Numbered from the stretch's first letter, positions 46,505 through 57,404 are shown. The stretch: 64,000 nt of DNA from S5-327 sp965200975 (GCA_965200975.1 OZ241740.1:2294001-2358000), one strand, 5' to 3'. The notes: generated from the sequence alone by a model not told the origin. A program made the numbers and translations.

Positions 46505-49087
46505 TTGCTCCCCATCAGCCTGACGCTCCGCAACTTTCTCTCCTACCGCGACGCCGCGCCGACGCTCCATCTCGAGGACGTTCATGTGGCGTGCCTCTGT
46601 GGCCGCAACGGCGACGGCAAGTCCGCGCTGCTCGACGCCGTCACCTGGGCGCTTTGGGGAAAGGCGCGCGGCACGCGTGAGCAGCTGTTGCACGAGGGGC
46701 AGGACGATATGTTCGTCGAACTGGTGTTCGACGTCGCCGGCGAGCGCTACCGCGTCACGCGCCGGTTCTCGACCGCCCGGCGCAACGCTCAAAGCTCGCT
46801 CGAACTCGCTGTCCGCTCCGGGCCGGACAGCTTCAGCGCCATTACCGGCAACCGCATCGCTGAGACGCAGGCGCATATCGAGCGCCTTATCAGCATGGAC
46901 TACGACACGTTCGTCAACAGCGCGTTCCTGGTGCAAGGCCGCGCCGACCGCTTCTCGACGGCTACGCCCGCGGCCCGCAAAGAGGTGCTCGCGAAGGTGC
47001 TCGGGCTTGGCCTCTATGACCGGCTGGAGGAGCGCGCCAAACAGTACAGCCGCGATATGCAGGGCAAGCTCTCGGCCGCAAGCGCCTTACTCCAGCGCCT
47101 TCGCGGCGAGGCTGCGCGAGCGCCCGCGGCCCGCGCCGAGGTCGCCGACGCCGAACGCAGCCTCGCCGCCGCCAATGCGGTGGCCGGAGGGCTTGCGGAG
47201 CGCCTGGAACGGTTGCGGGAGAAAATCGCGCATCTCGAACGCCGCAAAGCGGAAGGCGCGGCACTCGAAGAGCGGCGGGAGCGGGCCATCAAACAGCGCA
47301 CGCAGGCTGAATCCGAAGCGTCCGACCTCGACCGCCGCGTTGCAGAGGGACGACGCATCGTTGAGCGGGCCGGCGAGATCGAGGCCGGGTTCACCGCGTT
47401 GCTGCAGGCCCGGGAGCGTCAGCGCGAGTTCGCCGTCGCTGCGCAGCAGGTGATCGCGCTGCGGGAGAAACTCGCGCCCTGCGACCAGGCTATCGCCGCG
47501 GCCCGCGCAGGGCTGCAGCGCGACGCCAAAGCGCAGCGCGAGCGCATCGACTCGGAGCTTAAGCCGCGGGCCGAGTCCCTTCCCTCGATAGTCGCACGCC
47601 TCGACCAGGTCGAGCAGAGCCGCACAGCCCTGGAGGAACGGGCCGGGGAAGCGTCCCGCATGGACACTGAACGCCAGGAACTGGCGTCCGAGGCGCGCCT
47701 CCTGCAGGAAGACAATCTGCGAATCGAGGCAGAAGGGAAAGAGAAGCGCGAAAAGGATGCGATGCTCGCCCACAGCCACCCGGACGGCGCCAGGTGTCCG
47801 CTCTGCAATAGCGATCTCGGCCCCTCCGGCGTCGCAAGCATTCGCGCAAGCTATGCGCAGGATATAGCGCAACTGCGCGCGCGGTACGCTTCGCAGCGGG
47901 CGCGCGCCGCCGGACTGGAGCAGCAAGCCGAGGGCGTCGCCCAGGCTGCCGCGAAGGAGTGGTCGGCGGTGGAGCAGGAACGCTCGCGGCTCGATGAGGA
48001 GCGCGCCCGGCTGGAGATGCAGCAGGATGAGGCGGAACGCGCGGCTCGCGAGATTGAGAGCGCAACTGCGCAGTTGGGAGAGTTCGAGACGCGCATCGCC
48101 AACGGCGACTACGCGCAGGGAGAGCAGGCCGAGGCGCGGAACCTTCGCTCCCACATCGACGCCCTCGCCTACGATGCGGGCCGCGCCGGGGAGACGGAGC
48201 AGGAGATCCTTAGCCTGTCGCACTGGGATGCGGAGCGTCAGGAGCTAGTGACTGCGCAGTCGCGGCTCGGCGACGATCAGGCTGCGCTCGATCGCGCTCG
48301 CAACCGCTCCGCCGAGGCTGCCCAGGAGACGGAGCGGGCCGAGCAGGCCCTCATAGCGATCACGCAGGAAATTCGCGAACTGCCGGCATATCTCGCGCAG
48401 CACGATGAAAGGGCGCAGGAGTTGGAAGCAGCAACGCGCGACCGCGACGCGCTGCAAAGGCAGTGGGGCCGGCTGCAGCAGGAGTTGGAGAATGCCGAGC
48501 GCGCCGCCATAGAGGCGGCAGCAGTTGAGCGCGAAGAGAAAGCGGCTGCCGATGAAGCTTCGGCCTACGGAGAGCTTGCGCTCGCTTTCGGCAAGGGCGG
48601 GGTGCAGGCGCTGCTCATCGAGGCGGCGATCCCCCGGCTGGAGGACGAGGCGAATAACCTCCTCGGGCGTATGACCGACGGAAGAATGTCGCTGAAGCTC
48701 CAAACCCAGCGCGTTCGCAAGACGAGCCCCATGGCAAGCGGGGCTATCGAAACGCTGGATGTGCTCATTGCGGACGAGCTTGGGACGCGCCCCTATGAGC
48801 TGTTCAGCGGCGGCGAGCGCTTTCGGGTCGATTTCGCATTGCGCATCGCGCTAAGCAGACTGCTCGCATGGCGGGCGGGAGCTCCCCTCCCTACGCTGTT
48901 CATCGACGAGGGGTTCGGCACTCAGGACGTTGAAGGACGCGACCGCATCCTCGACGTGATCAAGGGGATCGAGGATCAGTTCGAGCGCATCCTCGTAATT
49001 ACGCATATGGACGACATCAAAGAGGCTTTCCCCGTGCGCATCGAGGTTTCCCGCGGCCCTTCAGGCTCCACGTTCGCCATTACGTAA
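46505..49087 (+). CDS. sbcC: SbcC/Rad50-type exonuclease subunit ATPase
   Basis: An 860-residue SMC-like ATPase. Walker A is GRNGDGKSA (residues 33-41), followed by long coiled coils with a zinc hook CPLC (about residue 431), then the second coiled coil, the ABC signature ELFSGGERFRVDFALRIALS (about 764-783) and Walker B TLFIDEGFGTQD (about 797-808). With SbcD it would process DNA ends and hairpins, but no sbcD gene is next to it in the window. The start is TTG at 46505, giving the family opening ISLTLRNFLSYRD. Convergent with the giant adhesin gene. Confidence 0.9.
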   Translation: MLPISLTLRNFLSYRDAAPTLHLEDVHVACLCGRNGDGKSALLDAVTWALWGKARGTREQLLHEGQDDMFVELVFDVAGERYRVTRRFSTARRNAQSSLELAVRSGPDSFSAITGNRIAETQAHIERLISMDYDTFVNSAFLVQGRADRFSTATPAARKEVLAKVLGLGLYDRLEERAKQYSRDMQGKLSAASALLQRLRGEAARAPAARAEVADAERSLAAANAVAGGLAERLERLREKIAHLERRKAEGAALEERRERAIKQRTQAESEASDLDRRVAEGRRIVERAGEIEAGFTALLQARERQREFAVAAQQVIALREKLAPCDQAIAAARAGLQRDAKAQRERIDSELKPRAESLPSIVARLDQVEQSRTALEERAGEASRMDTERQELASEARLLQEDNLRIEAEGKEKREKDAMLAHSHPDGARCPLCNSDLGPSGVASIRASYAQDIAQLRARYASQRARAAGLEQQAEGVAQAAAKEWSAVEQERSRLDEERARLEMQQDEAERAAREIESATAQLGEFETRIANGDYAQGEQAEARNLRSHIDALAYDAGRAGETEQEILSLSHWDAERQELVTAQSRLGDDQAALDRARNRSAEAAQETERAEQALIAITQEIRELPAYLAQHDERAQELEAATRDRDALQRQWGRLQQELENAERAAIEAAAVEREEKAAADEASAYGELALAFGKGGVQALLIEAAIPRLEDEANNLLGRMTDGRMSLKLQTQRVRKTSPMASGAIETLDVLIADELGTRPYELFSGGERFRVDFALRIALSRLLAWRAGAPLPTLFIDEGFGTQDVEGRDRILDVIKGIEDQFERILVITHMDDIKEAFPVRIEVSRGPSGSTFAIT

Positions 49088-49119
49088 GGCTCTGCGGAAC
49101 TCGTCGAGAACGGGTCGCG

Positions 49120-52100
49120 TCAACTCCGGGAACGGCGGCTGCGACGCGCAGCCAGGAAACGCGCGATTACGATTCCGACGACCACAGCCGCCACGGCGCC
49201 CTGCCGCGCCGTGGAACTGCTGATGCCCCACAGGGAGCCTGTCTCATCGTCAGGCGCCGGGACGTTTGAGGTTGGAGGGGCGTCGGGCGTTGGGGCAGCG
49301 GCAGCCGCCTCCGACGAGTCGCGAACAGGCCCTACCGCCTGGCTGCTGAGCCGGACTCCATCACCGGCGGCATCGTCATAGGTTACGGATGCCCGCAAGA
49401 GCATGCGAACGTCGTCTCCGGCAGGCGTGTAGCGACTCGCCGTTGCGCCCGGAATAGCGACCCAAGCGCCGCCGCCGGGCGAACGCTCCCATCGCCACCG
49501 CACATTCACGACGCCGCCATCCGGGTCCGTCAGCGTCGCGGTTATCACACTCCCTGTCTCGGCGGGACTGCTTGGCGTCAAGGCGATGCTGCCCGACTCA
49601 GGGACGTTGGAGGCGGTGATAATCGCCGTGATGGTGGCGGAGCTCGCGCCGTCGTCGGCTGTGATCTCGATAGCGTAGGGATTGTCGGGCGATTCGTGGT
49701 CGAGGTCGGCGCCGCTCTTCACCACGATCTGCCCGGTGTCGGCGTTGACACTGAAGAGCCGGCTGGCGGCGGCTCTGTAAGTAACCCGGCGTCCCTCGGC
49801 GGCGTGAGCGATGACCGGCGCTCCAACCAGCAAACCGCCGGGGCTGTTCTCAGGAATCTCGCGGGATGCGAAAGCTCCCTCGGCAAACTCCGGCGGAGGC
49901 GGCGGCAGTATCTCGATAGCGAACTGGCTGAACTTGAAGATGTTGACTATGCGAACACTCCCGTCTCCGGCGGCGTTCGACGCAAGCGTGAAGCATTCGT
50001 CCCGGTTGGCGGGGCCGGGACATTCGGGGATGGGCGCCCAGGGGAAGGAAGGCCCGGCGCGTCTCAACACCCTCAGCAGTCCGGCGCGACGGGCAGAGGC
50101 TACGCGCTCGGTTTGGCGGGAATCGAGCTGCAGCGTTAGCGCGGCAGGCCGATCGAGGACGCCGTCGAGCAAGTTAGCGTCGAGATCGAGCAAGTCCACT
50201 GCGACGCACACCAGCAGTTCGCCGCCGGACGCGCTGGCCTCGCAGAGCCCTGCGTCCGAACTGATCCGCGCCTGAAATGGCCTTGACCGCGCATAGGCGG
50301 GGAACGTCACGGTATGGCCTCCCGCATCCGCGGTGAGCGACGCCGCCGCAGACGGAAGCACGAGGACGGCGTTCCCGGCGCCCTTGACGGTCGGCGGTCG
50401 ACGAACGGCCAAGAGCGCGAACTCCTGCCGCGCCGATATGCCCTCGGAGTCTGTTGCGGTCACTACAACCGTGGACTCGCCGCCGGCGCCTGGCGCAAGG
50501 GAGAGCGCGCCGCCGGCGATGCTCGGCGCTACGCCTGGGACGGTCGCCGCTTCGTAGGCGAGCGCAGCATCGTCGGGGTCGAAGAAGTACGGGGACAAGT
50601 CGAGCCTCAGCGCTGCGCCTCCGACCTCCGCGATCTGGTCGGGAATCAGGCCGACGGCGACCGGAGCGTCGTTGACCGGGCTCACCGTGATCCGGACGGC
50701 GCCCGCGGCATAGGCGGCGCCATCGGTGACAAAGTAGATGAACGAGTCATCGCCGTGATAGTTGGCGTTGGGGGTATAGGCGACTGCGCCGTCTGCGCGC
50801 GCGGAGGCTTTTCCGTTCCGGGGTTGCGCAACCGACGCGACCCTAAGCGCGGCGCCCGCGTCCATATCGAGATCGTTCTCCAGCACAGGCACGATTACCG
50901 CAGTGTCTTCAACGGTCGCCGCCGTATCAGCCCGCGCAACAGGAGGGTCGTTGATGTCGCCAATGTGAATATCCACTGTGATGGCGGCGCTGCCGTCCTT
51001 GCCGTCGGAGGCTTCAACGATAACCGCGTAGGCAGCCTTCGCCTCGTAGTCGAGCGCGTCTCGCGTCAGGAGTTGGCCGATCGCCTGATCGACCGCGAAG
51101 GCGGCTGCGTCGGCGCCGGAGAGGGCATAGGAGAGCGGGTCGCCGTCAGGGTCGGCGGCTGCGACGGGCTCCCCGGCCGGCGCGCGCTCGTTGACCGCGC
51201 GGATGGCGCTGTCGCCGTCGAGGAACGCCGGCGGGCTATTCAGGGGCGCCGCCGTTGCGCCTGTTCCGATAGCCGACCATTCGCCGACGCCTTCTTCGTT
51301 TGCGGCGCGCACGCGGACTTCGTAAACGGCGCTCGGGAGCAGTCCCGTGACGATTACGCTGAGGCTGTCGCTGTCGTGAATCTCGCCGGCGAAGTCGGCG
51401 CTTCCGGTCAGCCGGTGCTGTGCCTCGTAGTACAGAATCGGAGGCCCAGTGTTGACCGGGGCCGACCATGCGATGTTCAGAGCGGCGTGTCCCCCTTCCG
51501 GCGCGGGAACCAGAGGGGTCGCCTCGGGCGCGGGCGGCGGCCCCGGCGGCTCGTCCAGGTCGTTGACGGCGATCCTGACTGCTATCGAGGCGCGGGCGCC
51601 CGCCGCGTCCTCGGCGCGGACGACAATCTCGTAGACAGGAGTAGTCTCGTGATCGAGCGGCGCCTTGGTCGTGAGCTGGCCGTCGTCCGCGCCGATGCCG
51701 AAGTACTCTGCATCCGACGAGCGAAGCGCGTAGCTGATCGTATTCCCTGCGTCGCTCGCATGGGCGATGATCGGACGGCCAATCGCGGCGCCCGGAGGCG
51801 TGTTCTCGTCGACTGCGCGCTCGGCTGCGGCGCCCTCGGTGAATTCGGGGACTGCAGCCGCCGACCCCGGCAGTCCCGCTTGCCCCGACGATCCCGATGA
51901 ACCCGACGATCCTGACGAATCACCGGGAATAGTGGGGTAGAACGCGGAGTCCGACCACTCTCCGGCCCCTTCGTCGTTGATCGCCCGCACCTGCGCCTCG
52001 TAAGTCTCCGCGGCGTCGAGACCCTCGATGACGGCCTGCTGACTGAGGCCCTCGTGAGGAACAGCGATGAAGGCGTAGCCCAGCCTGCGGTACTGCACGC

Positions 52101-52902
52101 CGTAGCCGGTGACGGGAGGGCCGCCGGCGTTCGGCGGCCTCCGCCAGGCAAGGCGCAGCGTCAAAGCGCCGTTCCGCCCCGACGATCCCGATATGGAGGG
52201 GAGTCCCGGCGTCGCCGGAGGCTCATCGATGTCCTCGACGTTGACTGTAACCGCGATCGAGGCTACGCCGCCCGCCGTGTCGCTCGCAGTAACCGTAACG
52301 GCATGACTGCTGCGGGCCTCGTAGTTGAGCGCCGCCTGAGCGCTCAGCTGCCCGGTGGATGCGTCGATAGCGAACAGCTCCCCGTCTGCGCCGGAGAGCG
52401 CGTATGCGATGGGCTCCTGGGCGTTGTCGGGGTCGTCGGCTATCAGCGGAGCGCCGAAGGCTTCGTCGGGAAATGCGTCTTCACGCACAGCGCGGATGGC
52501 GGCGGCGCCTTCTCGGAAGGCGGGCGGATGGTTCGGGGCCACGCCCGTGCGGCCTACGCCGAAGTCCGACCAGGAGCTTGGTCCGTCGTCATTGACTGCG
52601 CGCACCCGCACCTCGTAGTCCGTCTCCGGCTCCAGTCCCGCGATAACGGTCTGGGTGGCGTCGCTATCGAACACGAATGGGAGGATCTCCCTAGAGCCAA
52701 GCTCGCGGTATTCGATGTCGTAATCGGCGACAGGCGAGCCGTTCGGGGAAGGCGCAGTCCAGGTGACGAGAATTGCCGAATGGCCGTCCGTGTCCGCCGC
52801 GACAACGGTCGGCGCGGCGGGGGTGTGCGGCAGTTCGATCAGGTCATTGACGGCGATCTCGACGCTCACGCTGCCGGCCAGCTCCTCGTCGCTTGCGCTC
52901 AC
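49120..52902 (-). CDS. cadherin/FN3 adhesin, C-terminal segment (frameshifted part 3)
   Basis: 1260 codons forming the C-terminal part of the giant surface protein. They contain about four cadherin-like and three FN3 modules (AVREDAFPDEAFGAPL, NRSPP-type NSPPAFLDGDS), a Ser-Gly linker, a VCBS-like module (VEDTAVIVPVLENDLDM), a dystroglycan-type module (LIPDQIAEVGGAALRLDLSP) and an Ig-like domain. The C-terminus is one transmembrane helix (GAVAAVVVGIVIARFLAA) with a basic RRSRRSRS tail, so the protein is anchored by its C-terminus. The ATG at 52902 is only the first Met after a frameshift near 52918 (three versus four G); it is not a natural start. Confidence 0.75.
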   Translation of the reverse strand: MSASDEELAGSVSVEIAVNDLIELPHTPAAPTVVAADTDGHSAILVTWTAPSPNGSPVADYDIEYRELGSREILPFVFDSDATQTVIAGLEPETDYEVRVRAVNDDGPSSWSDFGVGRTGVAPNHPPAFREGAAAIRAVREDAFPDEAFGAPLIADDPDNAQEPIAYALSGADGELFAIDASTGQLSAQAALNYEARSSHAVTVTASDTAGGVASIAVTVNVEDIDEPPATPGLPSISGSSGRNGALTLRLAWRRPPNAGGPPVTGYGVQYRRLGYAFIAVPHEGLSQQAVIEGLDAAETYEAQVRAINDEGAGEWSDSAFYPTIPGDSSGSSGSSGSSGQAGLPGSAAAVPEFTEGAAAERAVDENTPPGAAIGRPIIAHASDAGNTISYALRSSDAEYFGIGADDGQLTTKAPLDHETTPVYEIVVRAEDAAGARASIAVRIAVNDLDEPPGPPPAPEATPLVPAPEGGHAALNIAWSAPVNTGPPILYYEAQHRLTGSADFAGEIHDSDSLSVIVTGLLPSAVYEVRVRAANEEGVGEWSAIGTGATAAPLNSPPAFLDGDSAIRAVNERAPAGEPVAAADPDGDPLSYALSGADAAAFAVDQAIGQLLTRDALDYEAKAAYAVIVEASDGKDGSAAITVDIHIGDINDPPVARADTAATVEDTAVIVPVLENDLDMDAGAALRVASVAQPRNGKASARADGAVAYTPNANYHGDDSFIYFVTDGAAYAAGAVRITVSPVNDAPVAVGLIPDQIAEVGGAALRLDLSPYFFDPDDAALAYEAATVPGVAPSIAGGALSLAPGAGGESTVVVTATDSEGISARQEFALLAVRRPPTVKGAGNAVLVLPSAAASLTADAGGHTVTFPAYARSRPFQARISSDAGLCEASASGGELLVCVAVDLLDLDANLLDGVLDRPAALTLQLDSRQTERVASARRAGLLRVLRRAGPSFPWAPIPECPGPANRDECFTLASNAAGDGSVRIVNIFKFSQFAIEILPPPPPEFAEGAFASREIPENSPGGLLVGAPVIAHAAEGRRVTYRAAASRLFSVNADTGQIVVKSGADLDHESPDNPYAIEITADDGASSATITAIITASNVPESGSIALTPSSPAETGSVITATLTDPDGGVVNVRWRWERSPGGGAWVAIPGATASRYTPAGDDVRMLLRASVTYDDAAGDGVRLSSQAVGPVRDSSEAAAAAPTPDAPPTSNVPAPDDETGSLWGISSSTARQGAVAAVVVGIVIARFLAARRSRRSRS

Positions 52903-52904
52903 GG

Positions 52905-55900
52905 TTACGGTGAACGGTTCTGCGGGCCCTCATAATCGAAGAGAGCGGCAGTCGAGATCTGCCCAGTCTCGCTGTCGATTCTGAACCATGACGCGTCGAC
53001 GCCGGAGAGAGAGTAGGCGAGACTGTCGCCGTCCGGGTCGGTTGCCGTAACCGGGTCGCCGACTGCGGCGCCTGCGGGTTCGTTCTCATCGACGTCCAGC
53101 GTCGGCGACCCATCCTCGAATACAGGCGCCTCGTTCACATCCGTTACTTCAATGCTAGCGGTCACGAACCCATCGTCGACGTGCGCCGTAACTGCGTAGC
53201 TGTCTCTCTCTTCGTAATCGAATACAGATTGCGTCTGCAGCTGGCCGGAGCTTTCGTCGATGGCGAACAGCGCAGCGTCCGCGCCTGAGAGGGAGTAGGT
53301 GAGCGTGTCGCCGGGATCTGGGTCTGTGGCGCTTACCGGGGCGCCGACGGCGGTCTCGACGGGCGAGTTCTCCGGGACGCTGCGCGTCGTGGAGGGGCCC
53401 TCAGGGAACACGGGCGGAGTGTTAGGGGCGGCAGTACGGCCCTCCCCCGAGTCGGACCACGGGCCGGCGCCTTCATCGTTGGAGGCGCGGATTTGCACCT
53501 CATACATCGTGCCTTCAGTGAGGCCGGTGAGCGTGGCTGTCGTATGGGTTCCCGAGTGATCAGCGCCGATGAAGTCTCCGGCGCCGTCCTTTTCGCGGTA
53601 CTGGATGTCGTAATCGGCGATGGCGGGCCCCGTGGTGGAAGGCGGCGTCCACGAGATGGTCAGCGACGTAGTGTCGCCATTCGATGGCGCTCGCACCGTA
53701 GGCGCCGCCGGCTTCTCAGGCGGTTCGTCGACATCCGTCACCATGATGGACACGGCGATAGTGGCGGACAGCGCGCCGTCGCTCGCCGTCACAGTTACGG
53801 AGTAGCTCGACCGCGTCTCGTAATCGAGGGGGGCCTTGACCGTGAGCTGACCAGACTCGGTTTCGATCTCGAACGAGGCCGCGTCGGCGCCGGAGAGGGA
53901 GTAGGCGAGCGGATCGCCATCAGGGTCGGTAGCCGTCACCGCGTCGCCGAACGGTGCGCCAGCCGTCGTGTTCTCGTCGACGTCGAGGGAGAGCGCGTCT
54001 TCAGGGAACACCGGCGCGCGATTGGGAGCACTGGTGCTCCCCTCGCCGGACGCAGACCACGCGCCTGTCCCCTCATCGTTGGTCGCGCGCACCTGCGCCT
54101 CGTAAGTCGTGCTTAGGGAGAGGTCGAAGAGAGTGACCGACGTAGCGGCTCCCGTGTGTTCGGCGCTGGTGAACTCGCTGCCGGCGTCCTTAACCCGGTA
54201 TTGCACGTCATAATCGGTGATGGCAGGCCCTGCATTGTCCGGGGCTGCCCAGGAGACAACCAGCGACGTATCGCCGTTCTCCAGCGCCGCCTCGACGGTT
54301 GGCGCGCTCGGCTTCCCGGGCGGCTCATCAACATCGTTCACGGCAATATCCACCAACACGGTGTCCGTGAGGGCGCCGTCGCTTGCCGTGACCGTGACCG
54401 CGTACGTGTTCTGAGAGGCTTCGTAGTCGAGGGCGGCCTTGGTCTTGAGCTGGCCGGTTGCGGAGTCGATCTCGAACGACGCGGCGTCCGCGCCGGTCAG
54501 CGAGTAGGCGAGCGTATCGCCGTCGGGGTCGGTCGCCGTCACCGCATCGCCGAACGCTGTGCCTGCTGCGCTGTTCTCGTTGACGTCGAGAGAGGGCGCA
54601 CCATCGGGGAACGTCGGCGCCTCGTTCACATCGGCAACATTGATGGTCACGACAGCGTCAGCCGACAACGCGCCGTCGCTTGCCGTCACAGTTACGGAGT
54701 AGCTCGACTGCGCCTCGTAATCGAGGGGAGCCTTGGTCTTCAGCTGGCCGGTTGCGGAGTCGATCTCGAACGACTCGGCGTCGGTTCCAGTCAGCGAGTA
54801 GGCGAGCGTGTCGCCATCAGGGTCGGTCGCCGTTACGGCGTCGCCGAACGCTGTGCCTGCCGCCGTGTTCTCGTCCACGTCCAAAGTCGGCGCTTCGTCA
54901 GGAAACACAGGCGCGCGATTGGAGGAGCCAGTGCTTCCCTCGCCGGAGTCCGACCACTCGCCCGTGCCTTCATCGTTGGTCGCACGAACTTGCACCTCGT
55001 ATGTCGTGCTCGCGGCAAGATCGGACAGCGTCATCGACGTGGAAGCGCCCGTGTAGTCGACGTCGGTGAACTCTCCGGTATCGCCCTTAACCCGGTACTG
55101 CACGTCATAGTCGGTGACGGCGGGGCCAGTGTTGGTAGGCGCCGCCCACGACACAACCAACGATGTGTCGCCGTCCTCCGAGGCTGTAACGGTTGGCGCC
55201 GAGGGCTTGCCGGGAGGCTCGTCGACATCGTTCACGGCGATATCCACCGACACGGTGTCGCTCAGTGACCCATCGCTTGCTGTGACCGTGACCACGTAGG
55301 TGTTCTGAGAGGCCTCGTAGTCGAGCGCGGCCTTGGTCTTCAGCTGGCCGGTTGCGGAGTCGATCTCGAACGATGCGGCGTCGGTTCCGGAGAGCGAGTA
55401 CGCTAGCGTGTCGCCATCGGGATCAGTAGCCGTCACCGCGTCGCCGAACGCTGTGCCTGCCACTGTGTTCTCGTTCACGTCCAAAGACGGCGCTCCGTCA
55501 GGGAATGCAGGCGCGCGATTGGGGCCCCCGGTGCTCCCCTCCCCTGAATCCGACCACTCGCCCGTGCCTTCATCGTTGGTCGCACGGACTTGCACCTCGT
55601 AAGTCGTGTTCGCGACGAGGCCCGTGAGTGTCGCCGACGTGGATGTCCCCGTGTGGTCGGCGTCGGTGAACTCGCTACCGGCGCCCTTCTTCCGGTATCG
55701 CACGTCATAGTCGGTGATGGCGGGGCCGGTGTTGGAAGGCGCCGCCCACGAGACGGCCAACGTCGTGTCGCCGTCGTCAGAGGCTGTAACGGTTGGCGCC
55801 GAGGGCTTTCCAGGAGGCTCGTCGACATCGTTCACAGTAATATCCACCGACACGGTGTCGCTCAGCGAACCGTCGCTCGCTGTGACCGTGACCGCATAGC

Positions 55901-57404
55901 TGTTCTTCTCGCCCTCGTAGTCGAGGGCAGCCTTGGTCTTCAGCTGGCCGGTTGCGGAGTCGATCTCGAACGACTCTGCGTCCGCGCCAGTCAGCGAATA
56001 GGCCAGCGTATCCCCATCAGGGTCGGTAGCCGCTACCGCGTCGCCGAACGCAGTCCCTGCCGCCGTGTTCTCATCGACGTCCAAAGACGGCGTCCCGTCA
56101 GGAAATGCTGGCGCGCGATTTGGGCCCCTGGTGCTACCTTCCCCTGAATCCGACCACACGCCTGTGCCCTCATCGTTAGTCGCCCGGACTTGCACCTCGT
56201 AGGTCGTGCTTGCAGTAAGGCCCGTGAGAGTTGCGGACGTGGAAGCGCCTGTATGGTCGGCGTCGGCGAAGGCTCCGGTATCGCCCTTCTTCCGGTACTG
56301 CACGTCGTAATCGGTAATGGCAGGCCCGGTGTTGGTAGGCGCAGTCCACGAGACGGCCAACGATGTGCTGCCGCCCTCCGACGCCGCCGCGACAGTCGGC
56401 GCCGAGGGCTTGCCGGGAGGCTCATCAACGTCGTTGACGGCGATATCCACCAACACGGTGTCCGTGAGGGTTCCGTCGCTCGCCGTGACCGTGACCGCAT
56501 AGGTGTTCTGGGATGCTTCATAATCAAGCGCAGCCTTGGTCTTGAGTTGGCCAGTTGCGGGGTCGATCTCGAACGACTCCGCGTCCGCGCCGGTGAGCGA
56601 GTAGGCGAGCGTGTCCCCGTCGGGGTCAGTCGCTGTTACCGCATCGCCGAACGCAGTCCCTGCTGCCGTGTTCTCGTCCACATCCAAAGACGTCGCTCCG
56701 TCAGGAAATGCCGGCGCTCGATTGGGGGCTCTGGTGCTGCCCTCCCCTGAGTCCGACCACTCGCCCGTGCCCTCGTCGTTGGTCGCCCGGACTTGCACCT
56801 CGTAAGTCGTGCTCACGGCGAGGCCTGTGATCGTGGCCGATGTGGATGTCCCTGTATGGTCGACGTCGGTGAAGCCACTACCGGCGCCCTTAACCCGATA
56901 TCGCACGTCGTAGTCGGTGATAGCAGGGCCAGTATTGGTAGGCGCAGTCCACGAGACGGCGAGCGATGTGTCGCTGTCCTCCGACGCAGCGCCAACGGTT
57001 GGCGTGCTCGGCTTTCCGGGAGGCTCGTCGACATCGTTCACTGCAATATCCACCGACACGGTGTCGCTCAGCGAACCGTCGCTCGCCGTGACCGTAACCG
57101 TGTAGGTGTTCTGGATTGCTTCATAGTCGAGGGCGGCCTTGGTCTTGAGCTGACCGGTTGCAGAGTCGATCTCGAACGACGCGGCATCGGCGTCGGTCAG
57201 CGAGTAGGCCAGTGTGTCTCCGTCGGGGTCAGTAGCCGTCACCGCGTCGCCGAACGCGGTTCCTGCTGCAGTGTTCTCGTTAACGTCAAGGGTTGTGGAG
57301 ACGTCATCGGGAAACGCCGGCGCGCGATTGGGAGAGCTGGTGCTCCCCTCACCGGAGTCCGACCACGCCCCCGTGCCCTCGTCGTTTGTCGCTCGGACTT
57401 GCAC
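52905..57404 (-). CDS. cadherin/FN3 adhesin, central segment (frameshifted part 2)
   Basis: 1499 codons of alternating cadherin-like and FN3 modules: about nine cadherin-like (DVDENTAAGTAFGDAV, TDPDGDTLAYSL, SFEIDSATGQLKTKAALDYE) and six FN3 (TGPAITDYDVQYR, TTYEVQVRATNDEGTG). Each pair is about 202 residues. The acidic DxNDxxD-like and TDPDGD motifs indicate calcium binding between cadherin modules. It begins mid-FN3 and ends mid-cadherin (FDYEGPQNRSP), which shows that both borders are frameshifts. Same reading frame as the N-terminal segment. Confidence 0.78.
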   Translation of the reverse strand: MQVRATNDEGTGAWSDSGEGSTSSPNRAPAFPDDVSTTLDVNENTAAGTAFGDAVTATDPDGDTLAYSLTDADAASFEIDSATGQLKTKAALDYEAIQNTYTVTVTASDGSLSDTVSVDIAVNDVDEPPGKPSTPTVGAASEDSDTSLAVSWTAPTNTGPAITDYDVRYRVKGAGSGFTDVDHTGTSTSATITGLAVSTTYEVQVRATNDEGTGEWSDSGEGSTRAPNRAPAFPDGATSLDVDENTAAGTAFGDAVTATDPDGDTLAYSLTGADAESFEIDPATGQLKTKAALDYEASQNTYAVTVTASDGTLTDTVLVDIAVNDVDEPPGKPSAPTVAAASEGGSTSLAVSWTAPTNTGPAITDYDVQYRKKGDTGAFADADHTGASTSATLTGLTASTTYEVQVRATNDEGTGVWSDSGEGSTRGPNRAPAFPDGTPSLDVDENTAAGTAFGDAVAATDPDGDTLAYSLTGADAESFEIDSATGQLKTKAALDYEGEKNSYAVTVTASDGSLSDTVSVDITVNDVDEPPGKPSAPTVTASDDGDTTLAVSWAAPSNTGPAITDYDVRYRKKGAGSEFTDADHTGTSTSATLTGLVANTTYEVQVRATNDEGTGEWSDSGEGSTGGPNRAPAFPDGAPSLDVNENTVAGTAFGDAVTATDPDGDTLAYSLSGTDAASFEIDSATGQLKTKAALDYEASQNTYVVTVTASDGSLSDTVSVDIAVNDVDEPPGKPSAPTVTASEDGDTSLVVSWAAPTNTGPAVTDYDVQYRVKGDTGEFTDVDYTGASTSMTLSDLAASTTYEVQVRATNDEGTGEWSDSGEGSTGSSNRAPVFPDEAPTLDVDENTAAGTAFGDAVTATDPDGDTLAYSLTGTDAESFEIDSATGQLKTKAPLDYEAQSSYSVTVTASDGALSADAVVTINVADVNEAPTFPDGAPSLDVNENSAAGTAFGDAVTATDPDGDTLAYSLTGADAASFEIDSATGQLKTKAALDYEASQNTYAVTVTASDGALTDTVLVDIAVNDVDEPPGKPSAPTVEAALENGDTSLVVSWAAPDNAGPAITDYDVQYRVKDAGSEFTSAEHTGAATSVTLFDLSLSTTYEAQVRATNDEGTGAWSASGEGSTSAPNRAPVFPEDALSLDVDENTTAGAPFGDAVTATDPDGDPLAYSLSGADAASFEIETESGQLTVKAPLDYETRSSYSVTVTASDGALSATIAVSIMVTDVDEPPEKPAAPTVRAPSNGDTTSLTISWTPPSTTGPAIADYDIQYREKDGAGDFIGADHSGTHTTATLTGLTEGTMYEVQIRASNDEGAGPWSDSGEGRTAAPNTPPVFPEGPSTTRSVPENSPVETAVGAPVSATDPDPGDTLTYSLSGADAALFAIDESSGQLQTQSVFDYEERDSYAVTAHVDDGFVTASIEVTDVNEAPVFEDGSPTLDVDENEPAGAAVGDPVTATDPDGDSLAYSLSGVDASWFRIDSETGQISTAALFDYEGPQNRSP

